DNA of 58,954 nt, taken from an uncultured Burkholderiales bacterium (GTDB taxonomy: Bacteria; Pseudomonadota; Gammaproteobacteria; Burkholderiales; Burkholderiaceae_C). Position numbers and translations under genes: made by a program. The DNA lies in NCBI GenBank assembly GCA_902825995.1, contig CADEDE010000008.1, positions 1-58,954 of the forward strand, written 5' to 3'. Shown here piece after piece: positions 28,706-40,124 of the stretch (position 1 is its first letter; every line of letters starts with the position of its first letter). The notes beneath the pieces are model-generated. The model was not told the origin of the DNA. It saw only the letters and a program-made list of their open reading frames with translations, and made no database searches.

Positions 28706-29911
28706 TCACGCCGGGCGCACCCACGCCAGCGCACATTGCGCTTCTCCGGGGGCGGCCACGGCGCGTGCATCGATGCCCAGGCCGGGCACGAAGAGCAGGC
28801 GGCCGTCGGCGCTGAACAGCAACGGCGCATCGCGCTGCCAGGCCGGGATACTCGCGGCCTGGAACTGCTTCTTCAGGGCGCGCGGCGGCGTGCCGGCGGC
28901 GCGTTGAAATTGTTCGCCGCCGCTGCGTTCACGCCATTGCGCGTGGCGCAGCACGCTGAGTGCAACACCGCCCTGCTCTACCGGCGTCGATTGCAACGCG
29001 CCGGTGGGCGCCTCGCAAACCAGCCTGAGCCGGCCGCGATAGCGGTGCAGCGTGGCGCCTTCGCAGGGCCACTCGGCCGGGTCCGTGCCCGGCAGTTCCT
29101 GCATCAGGCGCTCGATCAAGGTTTGCGCCGCGCCGCGGCCGAGCTGCCCGCGCAGCCAGGCGCGCAGAGCGTTGCGCCGGCGCGCTTCGCTCAGGGCGCA
29201 CCAGGGCGTCAATCGCAGCGATGCGCCTTCGCCGATGGCCGCCAAATCGGCCTGTGCCACTTCGTCGAGCACGGCCTGCGCCTGCGCGCATTGCGCGGCC
29301 GCTGCCGCCAGCGCGGCCTCGGCCTCGGCAAAGGCTTGCCGCAGGGCCGGCATCACGTTCGCGCGCAGGCGGCTGCGCGCGTAGCGCGGATCGGCATTGC
29401 TCGGGTCTTCAACGAACTTCAGCCGATGGCGGCGCGCATAGGCGGCGATGGCCTCGAACGGCATCTCCAACCACGGCCGCGCCCAGACGATGCCCTCGCG
29501 CTCGGCCTGCACGGGCATGGCCGCCAGGCCCGCCGCGCCGGCGCCGCGCAAGGCCTGGAGCAGAAAGGTTTCGGCCTGATCGCGGCGGTGGTGGGCCAGC
29601 AGCACGAGCCTGGCGCCCGCCGTGCGCGCCATCGCGGCCAGCGACGCATAGCGCCCGCGCCGCGCCCAGGCCTCGACGCTTTCGCCCTTGCCGGGCCTGC
29701 CGGCCAGGCGCTGCATCGCAAACTGAACGCGCCAGCGTGCGCAGATTTTTTCAAGCTGCTCGGCCCAGGTATCGGCTTCGGCCACCAGGCCGTGGTGCAC
29801 ATGCAGCGCGACAACCTCGATGCCTTGTGCCTTGGCCGCGCGCGCAGTGCAATGCAGCAGCGCCATCGAATCGCGGCCGCCGCTGACGGCCACCGCGACG
29901 GTTGCGCTCAT
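28706..29911 (-). CDS. tilS: tRNA(Ile)-lysidine synthetase
   Basis: Modifies cytidine 34 of tRNA-Ile(CAU) to lysidine so it reads AUA. The protein is 401 residues. The PP-loop is [14 protein letters not shown] at about 7-20; [11 protein letters not shown] and [24 protein letters not shown] follow, and then the C-terminal domains with GGEQFQRA. The ATG overlaps the accA TGA (ATGA). Confidence 0.95.
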   Translation of the reverse strand: MSATVAVAVSGGRDSMALLHCTARAAKAQGIEVVALHVHHGLVAEADTWAEQLEKICARWRVQFAMQRLAGRPGKGESVEAWARRGRYASLAAMARTAGARLVLLAHHRRDQAETFLLQALRGAGAAGLAAMPVQAEREGIVWARPWLEMPFEAIAAYARRHRLKFVEDPSNADPRYARSRLRANVMPALRQAFAEAEAALAAAAAQCAQAQAVLDEVAQADLAAIGEGASLRLTPWCALSEARRRNALRAWLRGQLGRGAAQTLIERLMQELPGTDPAEWPCEGATLHRYRGRLRLVCEAPTGALQSTPVEQGGVALSVLRHAQWRERSGGEQFQRAAGTPPRALKKQFQAASIPAWQRDAPLLFSADGRLLFVPGLGIDARAVAAPGEAQCALAWVRPA

Positions 29912-30879
29912 CGGTCTTTGGTATCGCCAAAGCGCCCGTAGGACTGCAAGCGCTGGTAGCGGCGTTCGAGCAGTTCCTTGGGCTTCAAGTCAACCACCTG
30001 GCGCAGCGCATCGCCCAGCGCGCGCTTGAGCGAGGCGCTCATCGCCTTCGGGTCGCGGTGCGCGCCCCCCACCGGCTCGTTGACGATCTTGTCCACCAGA
30101 CCCAGGGCCTTGAGCCGGTGCGCGGTGATGCCCAGCGCATCGGCGGCTTCGGCGGCGCGCTCGGTGGATTTCCACAGGATCGAGGCGCAGCCTTCGGGAG
30201 AAATCACCGAATAGACCGAGTACTGGAGCATCAGCAACTGGTCGCCCACCGACAGCGCCAGCGCGCCGCCCGAGCCGCCTTCGCCGATGATGGTGACGAT
30301 GATCGGCACCTCGAGTTGCGCCATCTCGAAGATGTTGTGGCCGATGGCCTCGCTCTGGCCGCGCTCTTCGGCGCCGATGCCGGGGTAGGCACCGGGGGTG
30401 TCGACGAAAGTGAAGAGCGGCAGCTTGAATTTTTCCGCCAGGCGCATCAGGCGCAGGGCCTTGCGGTAGCCCTCGGGCCGGCTCATGCCGAAATTGCGCA
30501 GGCCGCGTTCCTTGGTATCGCGGCCCTTCTGCTGGCCCAGCACCATGCAGGCCTGGCCGTTGAAGCGCGCCAGGCCGCCGACGATCGACAGGTCGTCGGC
30601 GAAGCTGCGATCGCCATGCAGTTCGGTGAAATCGGTGAACAGCTCGTTGATGTAGTCGAGCGTATAGGGCCGCTGCGGATGGCGCGCGATCAGCGTCATC
30701 TGCCAGGGCGTGAGGCTCGAATAGATATCCTTGGTGAGCTGCTGGCTCTTCTTGTCCAGGCGCTCGATCTCATCCGAAATATCGACGGCCGATTCGTTCT
30801 GCACGTAGCGCAGCTCTTCGATCTTGGCGTCGAGTTCGGCGATCGGGGATTCGAACTCGAGGAAGTGGCGTTTGCTCAT
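29908..30879 (-). CDS. accA: acetyl-CoA carboxylase carboxyltransferase subunit alpha
   Basis: With AccD it transfers the carboxyl group from carboxybiotin to acetyl-CoA, the first step of fatty acid synthesis. The protein is 323 residues. Key regions are [46 protein letters not shown] and [11 protein letters not shown]. The ATG at 30879 is preceded by GAGGAG; a TTG at 30885 is disregarded. The biotin synthesis operon lies 10 kb away. Confidence 0.98.
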   Translation of the reverse strand: MSKRHFLEFESPIAELDAKIEELRYVQNESAVDISDEIERLDKKSQQLTKDIYSSLTPWQMTLIARHPQRPYTLDYINELFTDFTELHGDRSFADDLSIVGGLARFNGQACMVLGQQKGRDTKERGLRNFGMSRPEGYRKALRLMRLAEKFKLPLFTFVDTPGAYPGIGAEERGQSEAIGHNIFEMAQLEVPIIVTIIGEGGSGGALALSVGDQLLMLQYSVYSVISPEGCASILWKSTERAAEAADALGITAHRLKALGLVDKIVNEPVGGAHRDPKAMSASLKRALGDALRQVVDLKPKELLERRYQRLQSYGRFGDTKDR

Positions 30880-30891
30880 GCGCAATGCTCC

Positions 30892-31548
30892 TCAATATTC
30901 AACCGGCAGCGGGTCCAGGCTGCGCCAAACGTACCACGTGGCGACCGATTTGAACGGCGCCCAGGCTTCGCCGACTTCGCGCGCCTCGGCGCGTGTGACC
31001 GGCTCGCCGCTGAAATAGTTGACGCTGATGCCCTTGATGAGGCCCAGGTCGTCCAGGGGCATCACATTGGGGCGCAGCAGGTGGAAGATGAGGAACATCT
31101 CGGCCGTCCAGCGGCCGATGCCGCGAATCGCCACCAACTCATCGATGATGGCATCGTCATCCATCGCCTGCCACTCGCGCACATGCACCAGGCCGCTGTC
31201 GAAGTGCGCGGCCAGGTCGCGCAGATATTCGCATTTGCGCGCCGAAAGGCCGGCGCTGCGCATGGTGGGCCTATCGAGCGCGAGCACCCCATCGGGGGCC
31301 AGGCGCCTGGGCGGCGCGGGCAGCAGCGCGGTGAAGCGGTCCCACACCGATTGCGCGGCCTTCACGGAAATTTGCTGGCCGACGATCGAGCGCGCCAGCG
31401 TGGTGAAGGCGTCGCCGCGGCTTTGCAGGCGCGCCTCGCCAAATTGCGGGATCAGCTTTTTCATCACCCGATCCCGCTTGGACAGGTGCTTGCAGGCATC
31501 GTCCCAGTAGCCGGGGGTGACGATGGCGGTGGCGGGCGCGCGGACCAT
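30892..31548 (-). CDS. DNA-3-methyladenine glycosylase (HhH-GPD, AlkA/Mag-like)
   Basis: A 218-residue base-excision glycosylase. The helix-hairpin-helix is LVAIRGIGRWTAEMFLIF and the catalytic Asp lies in NVMPLDDLGLIKG; the N-terminal helix carries LARSIVGQQISVKAAQSVWDRF. It removes alkylated purines. The start at 31548 (MVRAPATAIVTPGYWDDACKHL) is chosen; the frame continues upstream only through the repeat at 31581-31657. It stands 12 bases before accA. Confidence 0.92.
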   Translation of the reverse strand: MVRAPATAIVTPGYWDDACKHLSKRDRVMKKLIPQFGEARLQSRGDAFTTLARSIVGQQISVKAAQSVWDRFTALLPAPPRRLAPDGVLALDRPTMRSAGLSARKCEYLRDLAAHFDSGLVHVREWQAMDDDAIIDELVAIRGIGRWTAEMFLIFHLLRPNVMPLDDLGLIKGISVNYFSGEPVTRAEAREVGEAWAPFKSVATWYVWRSLDPLPVEY

Positions 31549-31580
31549 TTCAGTCGGCGAAGGGCCGCTCCCGAGCAGAC

Positions 31581-31657
31581 TGAGCGCCCCCAGGGCCACC
31601 AATTGGCCCGTCCCGGTCCATGGGGGCAGCCAACGTAGTGAGCGTGGGGGTCGTCAT
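31581..31657 (-). repeat. ATGACGACCCCC-type dispersed repeat between cysS and the glycosylase gene
   Basis: On the minus strand it starts ATGACGACCCCCACGCTCAC one base after the cysS stop and encodes a short frame starting MTTPTLTTLAAPMDRDGPIG. The layout matches the element after lysC: an ATG at a gene junction, then GC-rich arms. I recall near-identical intergenic sequences in Comamonadaceae; copy number cannot be checked here. Confidence 0.55.
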
Positions 31658-31658
31658 T

Positions 31659-33032
31659 TCAGGCTTTCACCCAGGTGGTGCCGGCGGCCGAATCTTTCAG
31701 CTCGATACCCATCTCAGCGAGTTGCTGGCGGATCGCGTCGGCCCGGGCGAAATCGCGCAACTGCTTGGACGCGTTGCGCGCGGCAATCAGCGCAGCGATG
31801 GCACCTTCATCGACGCCGCTGCCGCCCTGCAAATAGGCGCGCGGTTCGAGTTGCAGCACGCCCAGCGTGGCGCCGAGCGCTTTCAGCAACGAGGCGGTTT
31901 GCGGCGAGCGCGTTCGGTTCAGCTCACTCGCCAGATCGAACAGCGAGGCCAGCGCCAGCGGCGTATTGAAATCTTCGTTCATCGCGGCATGGAAGGCCGC
32001 GGCCTGGGGTTGCGCCCAATCGATATCGACACGCGGCGCAGCGACGCCGTCCAGCGCGGTATAGAGACGCCGCAGCGCGGTGCGCGCGTCGTCGAGATTG
32101 ACATCGCTGAAATTGAAGGGGCTGCGGTAGTGCGTGCGCAGCATAAAGAAGCGCAGGGTCTCGCCGTCGTAGCGCTTCAAGACTTCGCGGATAGTGAAGA
32201 AGTTGCCCAGCGATTTGGACATCTTTTCGTTATCGACATTCAGGAAGCCGTTGTGCAGCCAGTAGCGCACGAAGGGGCCACCGCTCGCGCCTTCGCTCTG
32301 CGCGATTTCGTTCTCGTGGTGCGGGAAGGTGAGATCCATGCCGCCGCCGTGGATATCGAAGGGCTCGCCGAGCATGGCGCAGGCCATTGCCGAGCATTCG
32401 ATATGCCAGCCCGGCCGGCCGGGGCCGTACTGGCTTTCATAAGTGGCATCGGCGGGTTCGTCCGGCTTGGCCGCCTTCCACATCACGAAGTCGAGCGGGT
32501 CTTGCTTGCCTTCGAGCACGGCGACGCGTTCGCCGGCGCGCAACTCGTCGAGGCTCTTGCCGGAGAGCTTGCCGTAGCCGGGGAACTTGCGCACCGCGAA
32601 GTTCACGTCGCCGTTCGGCGAACGGTAGGCCAGGCCTTTTTTCTCGAGTTGGCCGATCAGTCCGAGCATCTGCGGCACATAGTCGGTGGCCCGCGGTTCG
32701 TGCGTCGGCGCAACGACGCCTACGGCAGCCAGGTCAGCGTGCATCGCGGCGATCATTTCGTCGGTGAGTTCCCGCAGCGTGATCCTGCGCTCGAGCGCGC
32801 GCTTGATGATCTTGTCCTCAATGTCGGTGATGTTGCGCACATAGGTCACCTCAAAGCCCAGCGTGCGCAGCCAGCGGTAGATGACGTCGAAGGCCATCAT
32901 CATGCGCAGATGACCCATGTGGCACAGATCGTAGATGGTCATGCCGCACACGTACATGCCGACCTTGCCGGCACACAAGGGAACAAACTCTTCGAGCGAG
33001 CGGCTCAGGGTGTTGTGAATGCGCAGAACCAT
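31659..33032 (-). CDS. cysS: cysteinyl-tRNA synthetase
   Basis: Class I aminoacyl-tRNA synthetase of 457 residues. The HIGH-type motif is [10 protein letters not shown], and the KMSKS motif is KMSKSLGNF. Zinc ligands are the Cys of [14 protein letters not shown], and the His in PHHENE. The start [16 protein letters not shown] at 33032 matches the family; a longer frame to 33185 overlaps the divergent promoter region. Confidence 0.97.
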   Translation of the reverse strand: MVLRIHNTLSRSLEEFVPLCAGKVGMYVCGMTIYDLCHMGHLRMMMAFDVIYRWLRTLGFEVTYVRNITDIEDKIIKRALERRITLRELTDEMIAAMHADLAAVGVVAPTHEPRATDYVPQMLGLIGQLEKKGLAYRSPNGDVNFAVRKFPGYGKLSGKSLDELRAGERVAVLEGKQDPLDFVMWKAAKPDEPADATYESQYGPGRPGWHIECSAMACAMLGEPFDIHGGGMDLTFPHHENEIAQSEGASGGPFVRYWLHNGFLNVDNEKMSKSLGNFFTIREVLKRYDGETLRFFMLRTHYRSPFNFSDVNLDDARTALRRLYTALDGVAAPRVDIDWAQPQAAAFHAAMNEDFNTPLALASLFDLASELNRTRSPQTASLLKALGATLGVLQLEPRAYLQGGSGVDEGAIAALIAARNASKQLRDFARADAIRQQLAEMGIELKDSAAGTTWVKA

Positions 33033-33088
33033 CGATGCAAGAAACGTGACAGCGGCCTCGGTGCAGATGAGTGCAGGAGGCCGCTCGG

Positions 33089-33108
33089 TAGAATCAAAAC
33101 CCAGTATA
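33089..33108. promoter_or_regulatory. divergent -10 elements between cysS and the ppiA signal-peptide start
   Basis: Plus strand TAGAAT at 33089-33094 could serve the start at 33146. Minus strand TATACT (33108-33103) could serve cysS. -35 hexamers are not convincing. Confidence 0.4.
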
Positions 33109-33145
33109 GCGGGCACATGGCCTGCGCCGATGGAGCCGATACCCA

Positions 33146-33283
33146 ATGAAAACCCGTGTTGCGATCGTATTGTGCGCTGCGCCAATGAGTGCCCCAGCCC
33201 TGGATGGCCTCCCCCTCAGCCAGCCGCGCATGTCCATTGCAACTGCGGTTCCAAGATCGTCCTATTGGATGCGCGATGCTTGA
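33146..33283 (+). pseudogene. orphan signal-peptide start, likely the original 5' end of ppiA
   Basis: A 45-codon frame beginning [20 protein letters not shown]. The first dozen residues look like the start of a signal peptide, such as precedes periplasmic cyclophilins. The frame stops at 33283 in unrelated sequence. The gene that should follow, a cyclophilin, is found only from about 34083, as the second half of the chimera at 33315-34580. The simplest reading is that foreign DNA inserted after the signal sequence of ppiA. Confidence 0.45.
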
Positions 33284-33314
33284 CCGGTGTCATCACTCAT
33301 TGTGGGAGAACGGA

Positions 33315-34580
33315 ATGCGCCGGTGCCTTGCGACGATCACTGCGCTTGCGATGAGTGCGACGGCGGCCGCCCAAGTTTCTGGAAGTGGATTCTTCATTAC
33401 ATCGTCAGGCGTTGCCGTAACGAACTATCACGTCATTGAGGATGCCGCGGCGGTCGAGGTCGTCGATGCCTCCGGCGCCAAGTACGACGCAACAATACTG
33501 CGCGTCGACATAGCGAATGACTTGGCTCTTCTTCAAGTGAGCAAGGTAGGCGCCGCGTTTGTCCGCCTTGGGTTCTCTTCGTCCATACGTCGCGGAGATA
33601 AGGTCTTCGCGTTAGGCTTCCCTCTGACGACTATTCAGGGAGTGGAACCAAAGCTTACGGACGGAATCGTGAGCAGCTTGAGCGGAATTCGCGACGAGCC
33701 GCGCACATTTCAGATTACCAATGCAATCCAGCCCGGGAACTCTGGTGGCCCACTGTTTGCTGATGATGGCCAGGTTATTGGTGTCGTTGTCGCCAGTCTG
33801 AATGCCTCGCGAGTACTTGAGGCCACCGGCGTACTTCCGCAGAACGTGAACTATGCGGTCAAGTCGAACTACATACTTGAGCTGGTTGCTTCCGTTGGAA
33901 GCATTCGTTTGCCCGTAGCCGTGCCGCAACGGCAAAACCGGCGGGTAACGGATGTAGTGGCCGACGCTGAGCGTGCGCTCCTACGTATACTTGTGACGAC
34001 AACCAAGTTGCCAAAGGCGCGTGCGCCTTCACCGATTCCGCCAGCGGCCCCACATGTGCCTCGACCCTCCACCTTGAATCCGGAAGTGCGCTTGGCTACC
34101 AGCCTAGGTGATATCGTGATCGAACTCGAAGCGGCCAAGGCACCGAAAACAGTCGACAACTTCTTGCAATACGTCAAGGCCGGCCATTACGACGGCACCA
34201 TCTTCCACCGCGTGATCGAAAACTTCATGATCCAGGGCGGCGGCATGAAGGCCGACATGAGCGAGAAGAGCACGCGCGCGCCGATTCCGCTGGAGAGCCG
34301 CAGCGGCCTGTCCAACATTCGCGGCGCGATCTCGATGGCGCGCACGATGGACCCGAACTCCGCCACGGCGCAGTTCTTCATCAACGTCAAGGACAACCCG
34401 AACCTGGACCAGCCGAATTCGCGCGATGGCAACGGCTACGCGGTCTTCGGCAAGGTGGTGGCCGGGATGGAGGTGGTGGACAAGATCAAGGCGGTGACCG
34501 TCGCCGACAAGGGCGGCCACCAGAATGTGCCGACAACCCCGGTGCTCATCAAGAAAGCTTCTGTGGAGAAAGACAAATGA
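33315..34580 (+). CDS. trypsin-like (S1C) serine protease fused to cyclophilin-type peptidyl-prolyl isomerase
   Basis: A 421-residue predicted periplasmic protein with a signal peptide of 19 residues (cleavage after TAAA). The trypsin-like protease domain at about 20-200 has a complete triad: His39 (VTNYHVIED), Asp69 (IANDLALL), Ser143 (PGNSGGPL). A Pro/Arg-rich linker spans about 205-255. The cyclophilin domain at about 257-421 has [23 protein letters not shown] and [17 protein letters not shown] precedes the ATG. The protease half is visibly less GC-rich than the cyclophilin half and the neighbours, which suggests acquired DNA. It is coupled to ppiB by an ATGA overlap. There is no PDZ domain, unlike HtrA/DegP. 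Confidence 0.9.
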   Translation: MRRCLATITALAMSATAAAQVSGSGFFITSSGVAVTNYHVIEDAAAVEVVDASGAKYDATILRVDIANDLALLQVSKVGAAFVRLGFSSSIRRGDKVFALGFPLTTIQGVEPKLTDGIVSSLSGIRDEPRTFQITNAIQPGNSGGPLFADDGQVIGVVVASLNASRVLEATGVLPQNVNYAVKSNYILELVASVGSIRLPVAVPQRQNRRVTDVVADAERALLRILVTTTKLPKARAPSPIPPAAPHVPRPSTLNPEVRLATSLGDIVIELEAAKAPKTVDNFLQYVKAGHYDGTIFHRVIENFMIQGGGMKADMSEKSTRAPIPLESRSGLSNIRGAISMARTMDPNSATAQFFINVKDNPNLDQPNSRDGNGYAVFGKVVAGMEVVDKIKAVTVADKGGHQNVPTTPVLIKKASVEKDK

Positions 34581-35074
34581 AGACAGTTGAAATGACCACC
34601 AGCGCGGGCACCCTGCGCATTGAGCTCGACGATGTGAAGGCGCCCGCCAGCGTCGCCAATTTCCTGGCCTACGCGGCCAAGGGCCACTACGACAATACGG
34701 TCTTCCACCGTGTCATCAAGGGCTTCATGGTGCAGGGCGGCGGTTTCGAGCCCGGCATGAAGCAAAAGCCCAGCGACGCACCGATCGCCAACGAAGCCAA
34801 CAACGGCCTGAAAAATCTGCACTACACGCTGGCCATGGCGCGCACCTCGGCGCCGCATTCGGCCACGGCGCAATTCTTCATCAATGCCACCGACAACGCC
34901 TTCCTCGATTTCAAGAGCGAATCGGCGCAGGGTTGGGGCTATGCGGTCTTCGGCCGCGTGGTCTCGGGCACCGAGGTCGTGGATGAGATCGAGGGCGCGA
35001 AAACCGGACGCAAGGGCGGGCACGACGATGTGCCGCTGGAGGATGTGCTGATCAAGAGCGTGGCGGTCGTCTAG
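34577..35074 (+). CDS. ppiB: peptidyl-prolyl cis-trans isomerase B, cytoplasmic cyclophilin
   Basis: A 165-residue cyclophilin without a signal peptide. Active-site segments are [28 protein letters not shown] and [13 protein letters not shown]. It is paralogous to the C-terminal domain of the preceding gene, and the periplasmic/cytoplasmic pair is common in tandem. The start overlaps the upstream stop (ATGA). Confidence 0.95.
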   Translation: MKTVEMTTSAGTLRIELDDVKAPASVANFLAYAAKGHYDNTVFHRVIKGFMVQGGGFEPGMKQKPSDAPIANEANNGLKNLHYTLAMARTSAPHSATAQFFINATDNAFLDFKSESAQGWGYAVFGRVVSGTEVVDEIEGAKTGRKGGHDDVPLEDVLIKSVAVV

Positions 35075-35086
35075 GCCCGCTCTCCG

Positions 35087-35854
35087 GTGCCGCCTTTCCA
35101 TGAGTTGAAGGCCGAGCCGTCATGGCGGCTGATCGAATTCATCTCCGACCTGCACCTGAGCGAGCTGCAGCCGCGCAGCGTGGCGGCTTGGGCTGACTAT
35201 TTGCGCGGCAGCCGCGCCGATGCGATCTACATCCTCGGTGATTTGTTCGAGGTCTGGATCGGCGACGATGCCCGCCAGCCCGGGCGCTTCGAGCAGGCCG
35301 CCGCCGATGTGCTCGCGCAAGCGGCGCAACGGCGCGCGATCAGCTTCATGGCCGGCAACCGCGATTTTCTCCTCAGCGACGAAATGCTGCGCGCTTGCGG
35401 CATGAGCGCCCTGCCCGACCCGACCGTGCTCTGTGCGTTCGACCGGCGCGTATTGCTTACGCACGGCGACGCACTTTGCCTCTCCGATACGGCCTACCAG
35501 GCCTTTCGCACGCAGGTACGCGGCGACGCCTGGCGCGCGGATTTTCTGCGCCACCCGCTGGCCGAGCGCGAAAACCTGGCACGGCAGATGCGCGATGCCA
35601 GCGAAGCCAACAAGCGCGGCAAGCCGGTGGCCGATTGGAGCGACGTCGATGCCGGCGCCGCCGCGGCCTGGCTGCGCGCGGCAGGCAGCCAGGAAATGGT
35701 TCACGGCCACACCCATCGGCCCGGCAGCGAGGCGCTGGCGCCAGGCTTTACCCGCCATGTGCTGAGCGACTGGGATTGCGACGTGTCGCCGGCGCGCGCG
35801 CAGGTGCTGCGCCTCACGCGCGAGGGCTTCGCGCGCATCGACCTCGTGCCGTGA
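35087..35854 (+). CDS. lpxH: UDP-2,3-diacylglucosamine diphosphatase
   Basis: Metallophosphatase that cleaves UDP-2,3-diacylglucosamine to lipid X in lipid A synthesis. The protein is 255 residues. Metal-binding motifs in order are SDLHLSE, GDLFEVWIGDD, AGNRDF, LTHGD and HGHTHRPG. A GTG at 35087 gives MPPFHELKAEPSWRLIEFISDLHL and follows ppiB by 12 bases. It ends in a GTGA overlap with mtfA. Confidence 0.94.
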   Translation: MPPFHELKAEPSWRLIEFISDLHLSELQPRSVAAWADYLRGSRADAIYILGDLFEVWIGDDARQPGRFEQAAADVLAQAAQRRAISFMAGNRDFLLSDEMLRACGMSALPDPTVLCAFDRRVLLTHGDALCLSDTAYQAFRTQVRGDAWRADFLRHPLAERENLARQMRDASEANKRGKPVADWSDVDAGAAAAWLRAAGSQEMVHGHTHRPGSEALAPGFTRHVLSDWDCDVSPARAQVLRLTREGFARIDLVP

Positions 35855-36654
35855 TCGCGCGCTGGTGGCGGGCACGCAAGGAGCGCCGATCCTTGGAGCG
35901 GCGGGCGATCGGCGACGAGTTGTGGCAAGAGGTGCTGGCCCAACTGCCCTTCCTGGCCAGCCGTTCCAGCGACGATCTGGCGCGCCTGCGCCGCATGGCT
36001 AGCCTCTTCCTCGACCGCAAGGAATTCAGCGGCGCGGGCGGTTTTGTCGTCGATGACGCGACGGCGCTGTCGGTGGCCGTGCAGGCCTGCCTGCCGGTGC
36101 TTGAACTCGGCATCGAGCAATACGACGGCTTCGTCGGCATCGTGATGCATGCCGACGCGGTGGTGGCCGAGCGCGAGTTCACCGATGCCGATGGTGTCGT
36201 GCACCGCTACGACGAGGTGCTGGCCGGCGAGGCGATGGAAGGCGGGCCGGTGATGCTGAGCTGGGCCGATGTGCGCGGTGTCGGCGCCGAAGACTCAACC
36301 AGCGCCTACAACGTCGTGATCCACGAGTTCGCCCATGTGCTCGATATGCGCGACGGCCAACCCGATGGCGTGCCGCTGCTGGCGAGCGCTGCGGCGCGCG
36401 AAGCCTGGCTCGCGGTACTGATGCCCGAATACGACCGCATGCGCGAGCGCGTGGTCTGCGGCTACGAGACCGTGCTCGATGCCTATGCCGCCGAATCGCC
36501 CGACGAGTTCTTCGCCGTCGCGTCGGAGGCCTTCTTCGTCACGCCGCGCGAGCTGAAGGAAGAACAGCCGGCCCTGTACCGGCTGCTCGCTTCGTACTAC
36601 CGCCAGGATCCGGCCGATATGGCTCCCTCTCCCCTTGGGAGAGGGTTGGGGTGA
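35851..36654 (+). CDS. mtfA: MtfA-type zinc peptidase
   Basis: A 267-residue M90-family peptidase. E. coli MtfA binds the repressor Mlc and so affects glucose PTS expression. The zinc site is VIHEFAHVLDM, with the downstream acidic ligand in ESPDEFFAVASEAFF. The start is a GTG at 35851 overlapping the lpxH TGA. The last residues, MAPSPLGRGLG, and the stop codon are supplied by the CCCTCTCCC repeat at 36625; the normal protein would end near YYRQDPA. Confidence 0.92.
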   Translation: MIARWWRARKERRSLERRAIGDELWQEVLAQLPFLASRSSDDLARLRRMASLFLDRKEFSGAGGFVVDDATALSVAVQACLPVLELGIEQYDGFVGIVMHADAVVAEREFTDADGVVHRYDEVLAGEAMEGGPVMLSWADVRGVGAEDSTSAYNVVIHEFAHVLDMRDGQPDGVPLLASAAAREAWLAVLMPEYDRMRERVVCGYETVLDAYAAESPDEFFAVASEAFFVTPRELKEEQPALYRLLASYYRQDPADMAPSPLGRGLG

Positions 36655-36736
36655 GGGCTGGCCGGGCTCCCGCGGGCGCCGACAGCACTCCATCCTCCAC
36701 CGCGCCCTCACCCTGCCCTCTCCCAGAGGGAGAGGG
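36625..36736. terminator. inverted pair of CCCTCTCCC/GGGAGAGGG hairpin repeats between converging mtfA and clpA
   Basis: Two perfect 9-bp stem-loops with 3-base loops lie at 36625-36645 and 36716-36736. They are inverted copies of one element: GGGTGAGGG follows the first and CCCTCACCC precedes the second. The arrangement could fold as one large structure and probably terminates both converging transcripts. The same GGGAGAGGGTTGGGGTGAGGG element is widely dispersed in proteobacterial genomes. Confidence 0.75.
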
Positions 36737-36745
36737 GAAATCCAA

Positions 36746-39049
<2,304 letters not shown>

Positions 39050-39406
39050 TTAAGCGGACTCCATGATGCATTGCAGCGGGTGCCCGGCGCGTTTGGCGGC
39101 GGCTTGCACCAGTTCAACCTTGGTCGCGGCGATATCCCTGCTATAGACGCCGCACACCCCACGCCCTTCGTGGTGGATTTTGAGCATGATTTGCGTCGCC
39201 GTGTCGATATCGCGCAGGAAGTATTCCTGCAAAACCAGAACCACGAACTCCATCGGCGTGTAGTCGTCGTTGAGCAACACCACCTGGTACAGCTTGGGCG
39301 GCTCGACGCGCTGCTCCTGGCGTTCGGCCAAAACCGTTCCCTGGCCGTCGTCGTGCCGGGGCACGCTGGGCGTTTTGGGGGGCGGCGGCGGGGGCTCGGC
39401 GGACAT
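39050..39406 (-). CDS. clpS: ClpS adaptor
   Basis: A 118-residue adaptor that binds N-terminal Leu/Phe/Tyr/Trp of substrates and passes them to ClpA. A Pro-rich flexible N-terminal tail ([13 protein letters not shown]) is followed by the core [18 protein letters not shown], then [19 protein letters not shown] and the C-terminal helix. It is adjacent to clpA with no gap. Confidence 0.96.
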   Translation of the reverse strand: MSAEPPPPPPKTPSVPRHDDGQGTVLAERQEQRVEPPKLYQVVLLNDDYTPMEFVVLVLQEYFLRDIDTATQIMLKIHHEGRGVCGVYSRDIAATKVELVQAAAKRAGHPLQCIMESA

Positions 39407-39548
39407 GGCGAGATTCTATCGAGTCGCATTCAACGCGGCCCCGTTCGGGTCGGGTCGACGTTTCGTCTGTGTACAGTGTGGCCATCGCCGGCCCGGTAAG
39501 GCAGGGCCATTCGGCCCGATGCGGCGAACCATCACTCCAACCTCGGTC

Positions 39549-40118
39549 ATGTCTTCATTCGGTCAGCAGACGCTTCTGCGTCAGCGTTTCCACCACCTGT
39601 CGGATGCGCCGGCGCAGGCCAAGCGAGCGCGCGCAATGCTGCAACTGCTGCTGTGCCAGGACGGATCGACGACCCGATTGTGCGAGGCGATCGCCGCAGA
39701 ACCGGTTTCGCTAGAGGTGCTGGAACAGCGGGTCGTGCATGCCGTGCCGGCCGAAGTCCGTAGCGCGCTGCCGGGCACGAGCTTCATCGAGCGCATCACC
39801 TGTCTGGCCGCGCACGGCCAAGTGATGATGGACAACCTGTCGTACATCGCACTCGAAGGCCTGCCACCGGACCTGCGTGGCGACATCGAGGGCGGAATAA
39901 TGCCGATCGGCCATTTGCTGGCCCGGCTGTGGGTGCGCCGCTCATTCGTCGCTGCGGCCCCGGTATTGTTCGAGCGACTCTGGGGCGTCGTCGGATGGCC
40001 TGACCTCGACGCCTCGCGGGCCTACTGCATCGTCACGCCCGAGGGGCCGCGCATGCTGATCGCCGAAACCTACCGCCGCGGCATGCTGATGGAACGAGGC
40101 CGTCCGTTCAGCGCCTGA
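39549..40118 (+). CDS. chorismate-lyase-like (DUF98/UTRA fold) protein, provisional
   Basis: A 189-residue protein. The pattern LLLCQDGSTTRLCEAIAAEPVSLEVLEQRV, then IERITCLAAHGQVMMDNLSYIALEGLPPDLRGDI, EGGIMPIGHLLARLW and a terminal RMLIAETYRRGML resembles chorismate lyase-like proteins, which release 4-hydroxybenzoate from chorismate. I assign this by eye and with caution. It converges on the cytochrome P450 of the biotin operon with a 6-base gap. The start MSSFGQQT is uncertain; an in-frame ATG at 39519 adds 10 residues. Confidence 0.6.
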   Translation: MSSFGQQTLLRQRFHHLSDAPAQAKRARAMLQLLLCQDGSTTRLCEAIAAEPVSLEVLEQRVVHAVPAEVRSALPGTSFIERITCLAAHGQVMMDNLSYIALEGLPPDLRGDIEGGIMPIGHLLARLWVRRSFVAAAPVLFERLWGVVGWPDLDASRAYCIVTPEGPRMLIAETYRRGMLMERGRPFSA

Positions 40119-40124
40119 TACCCA

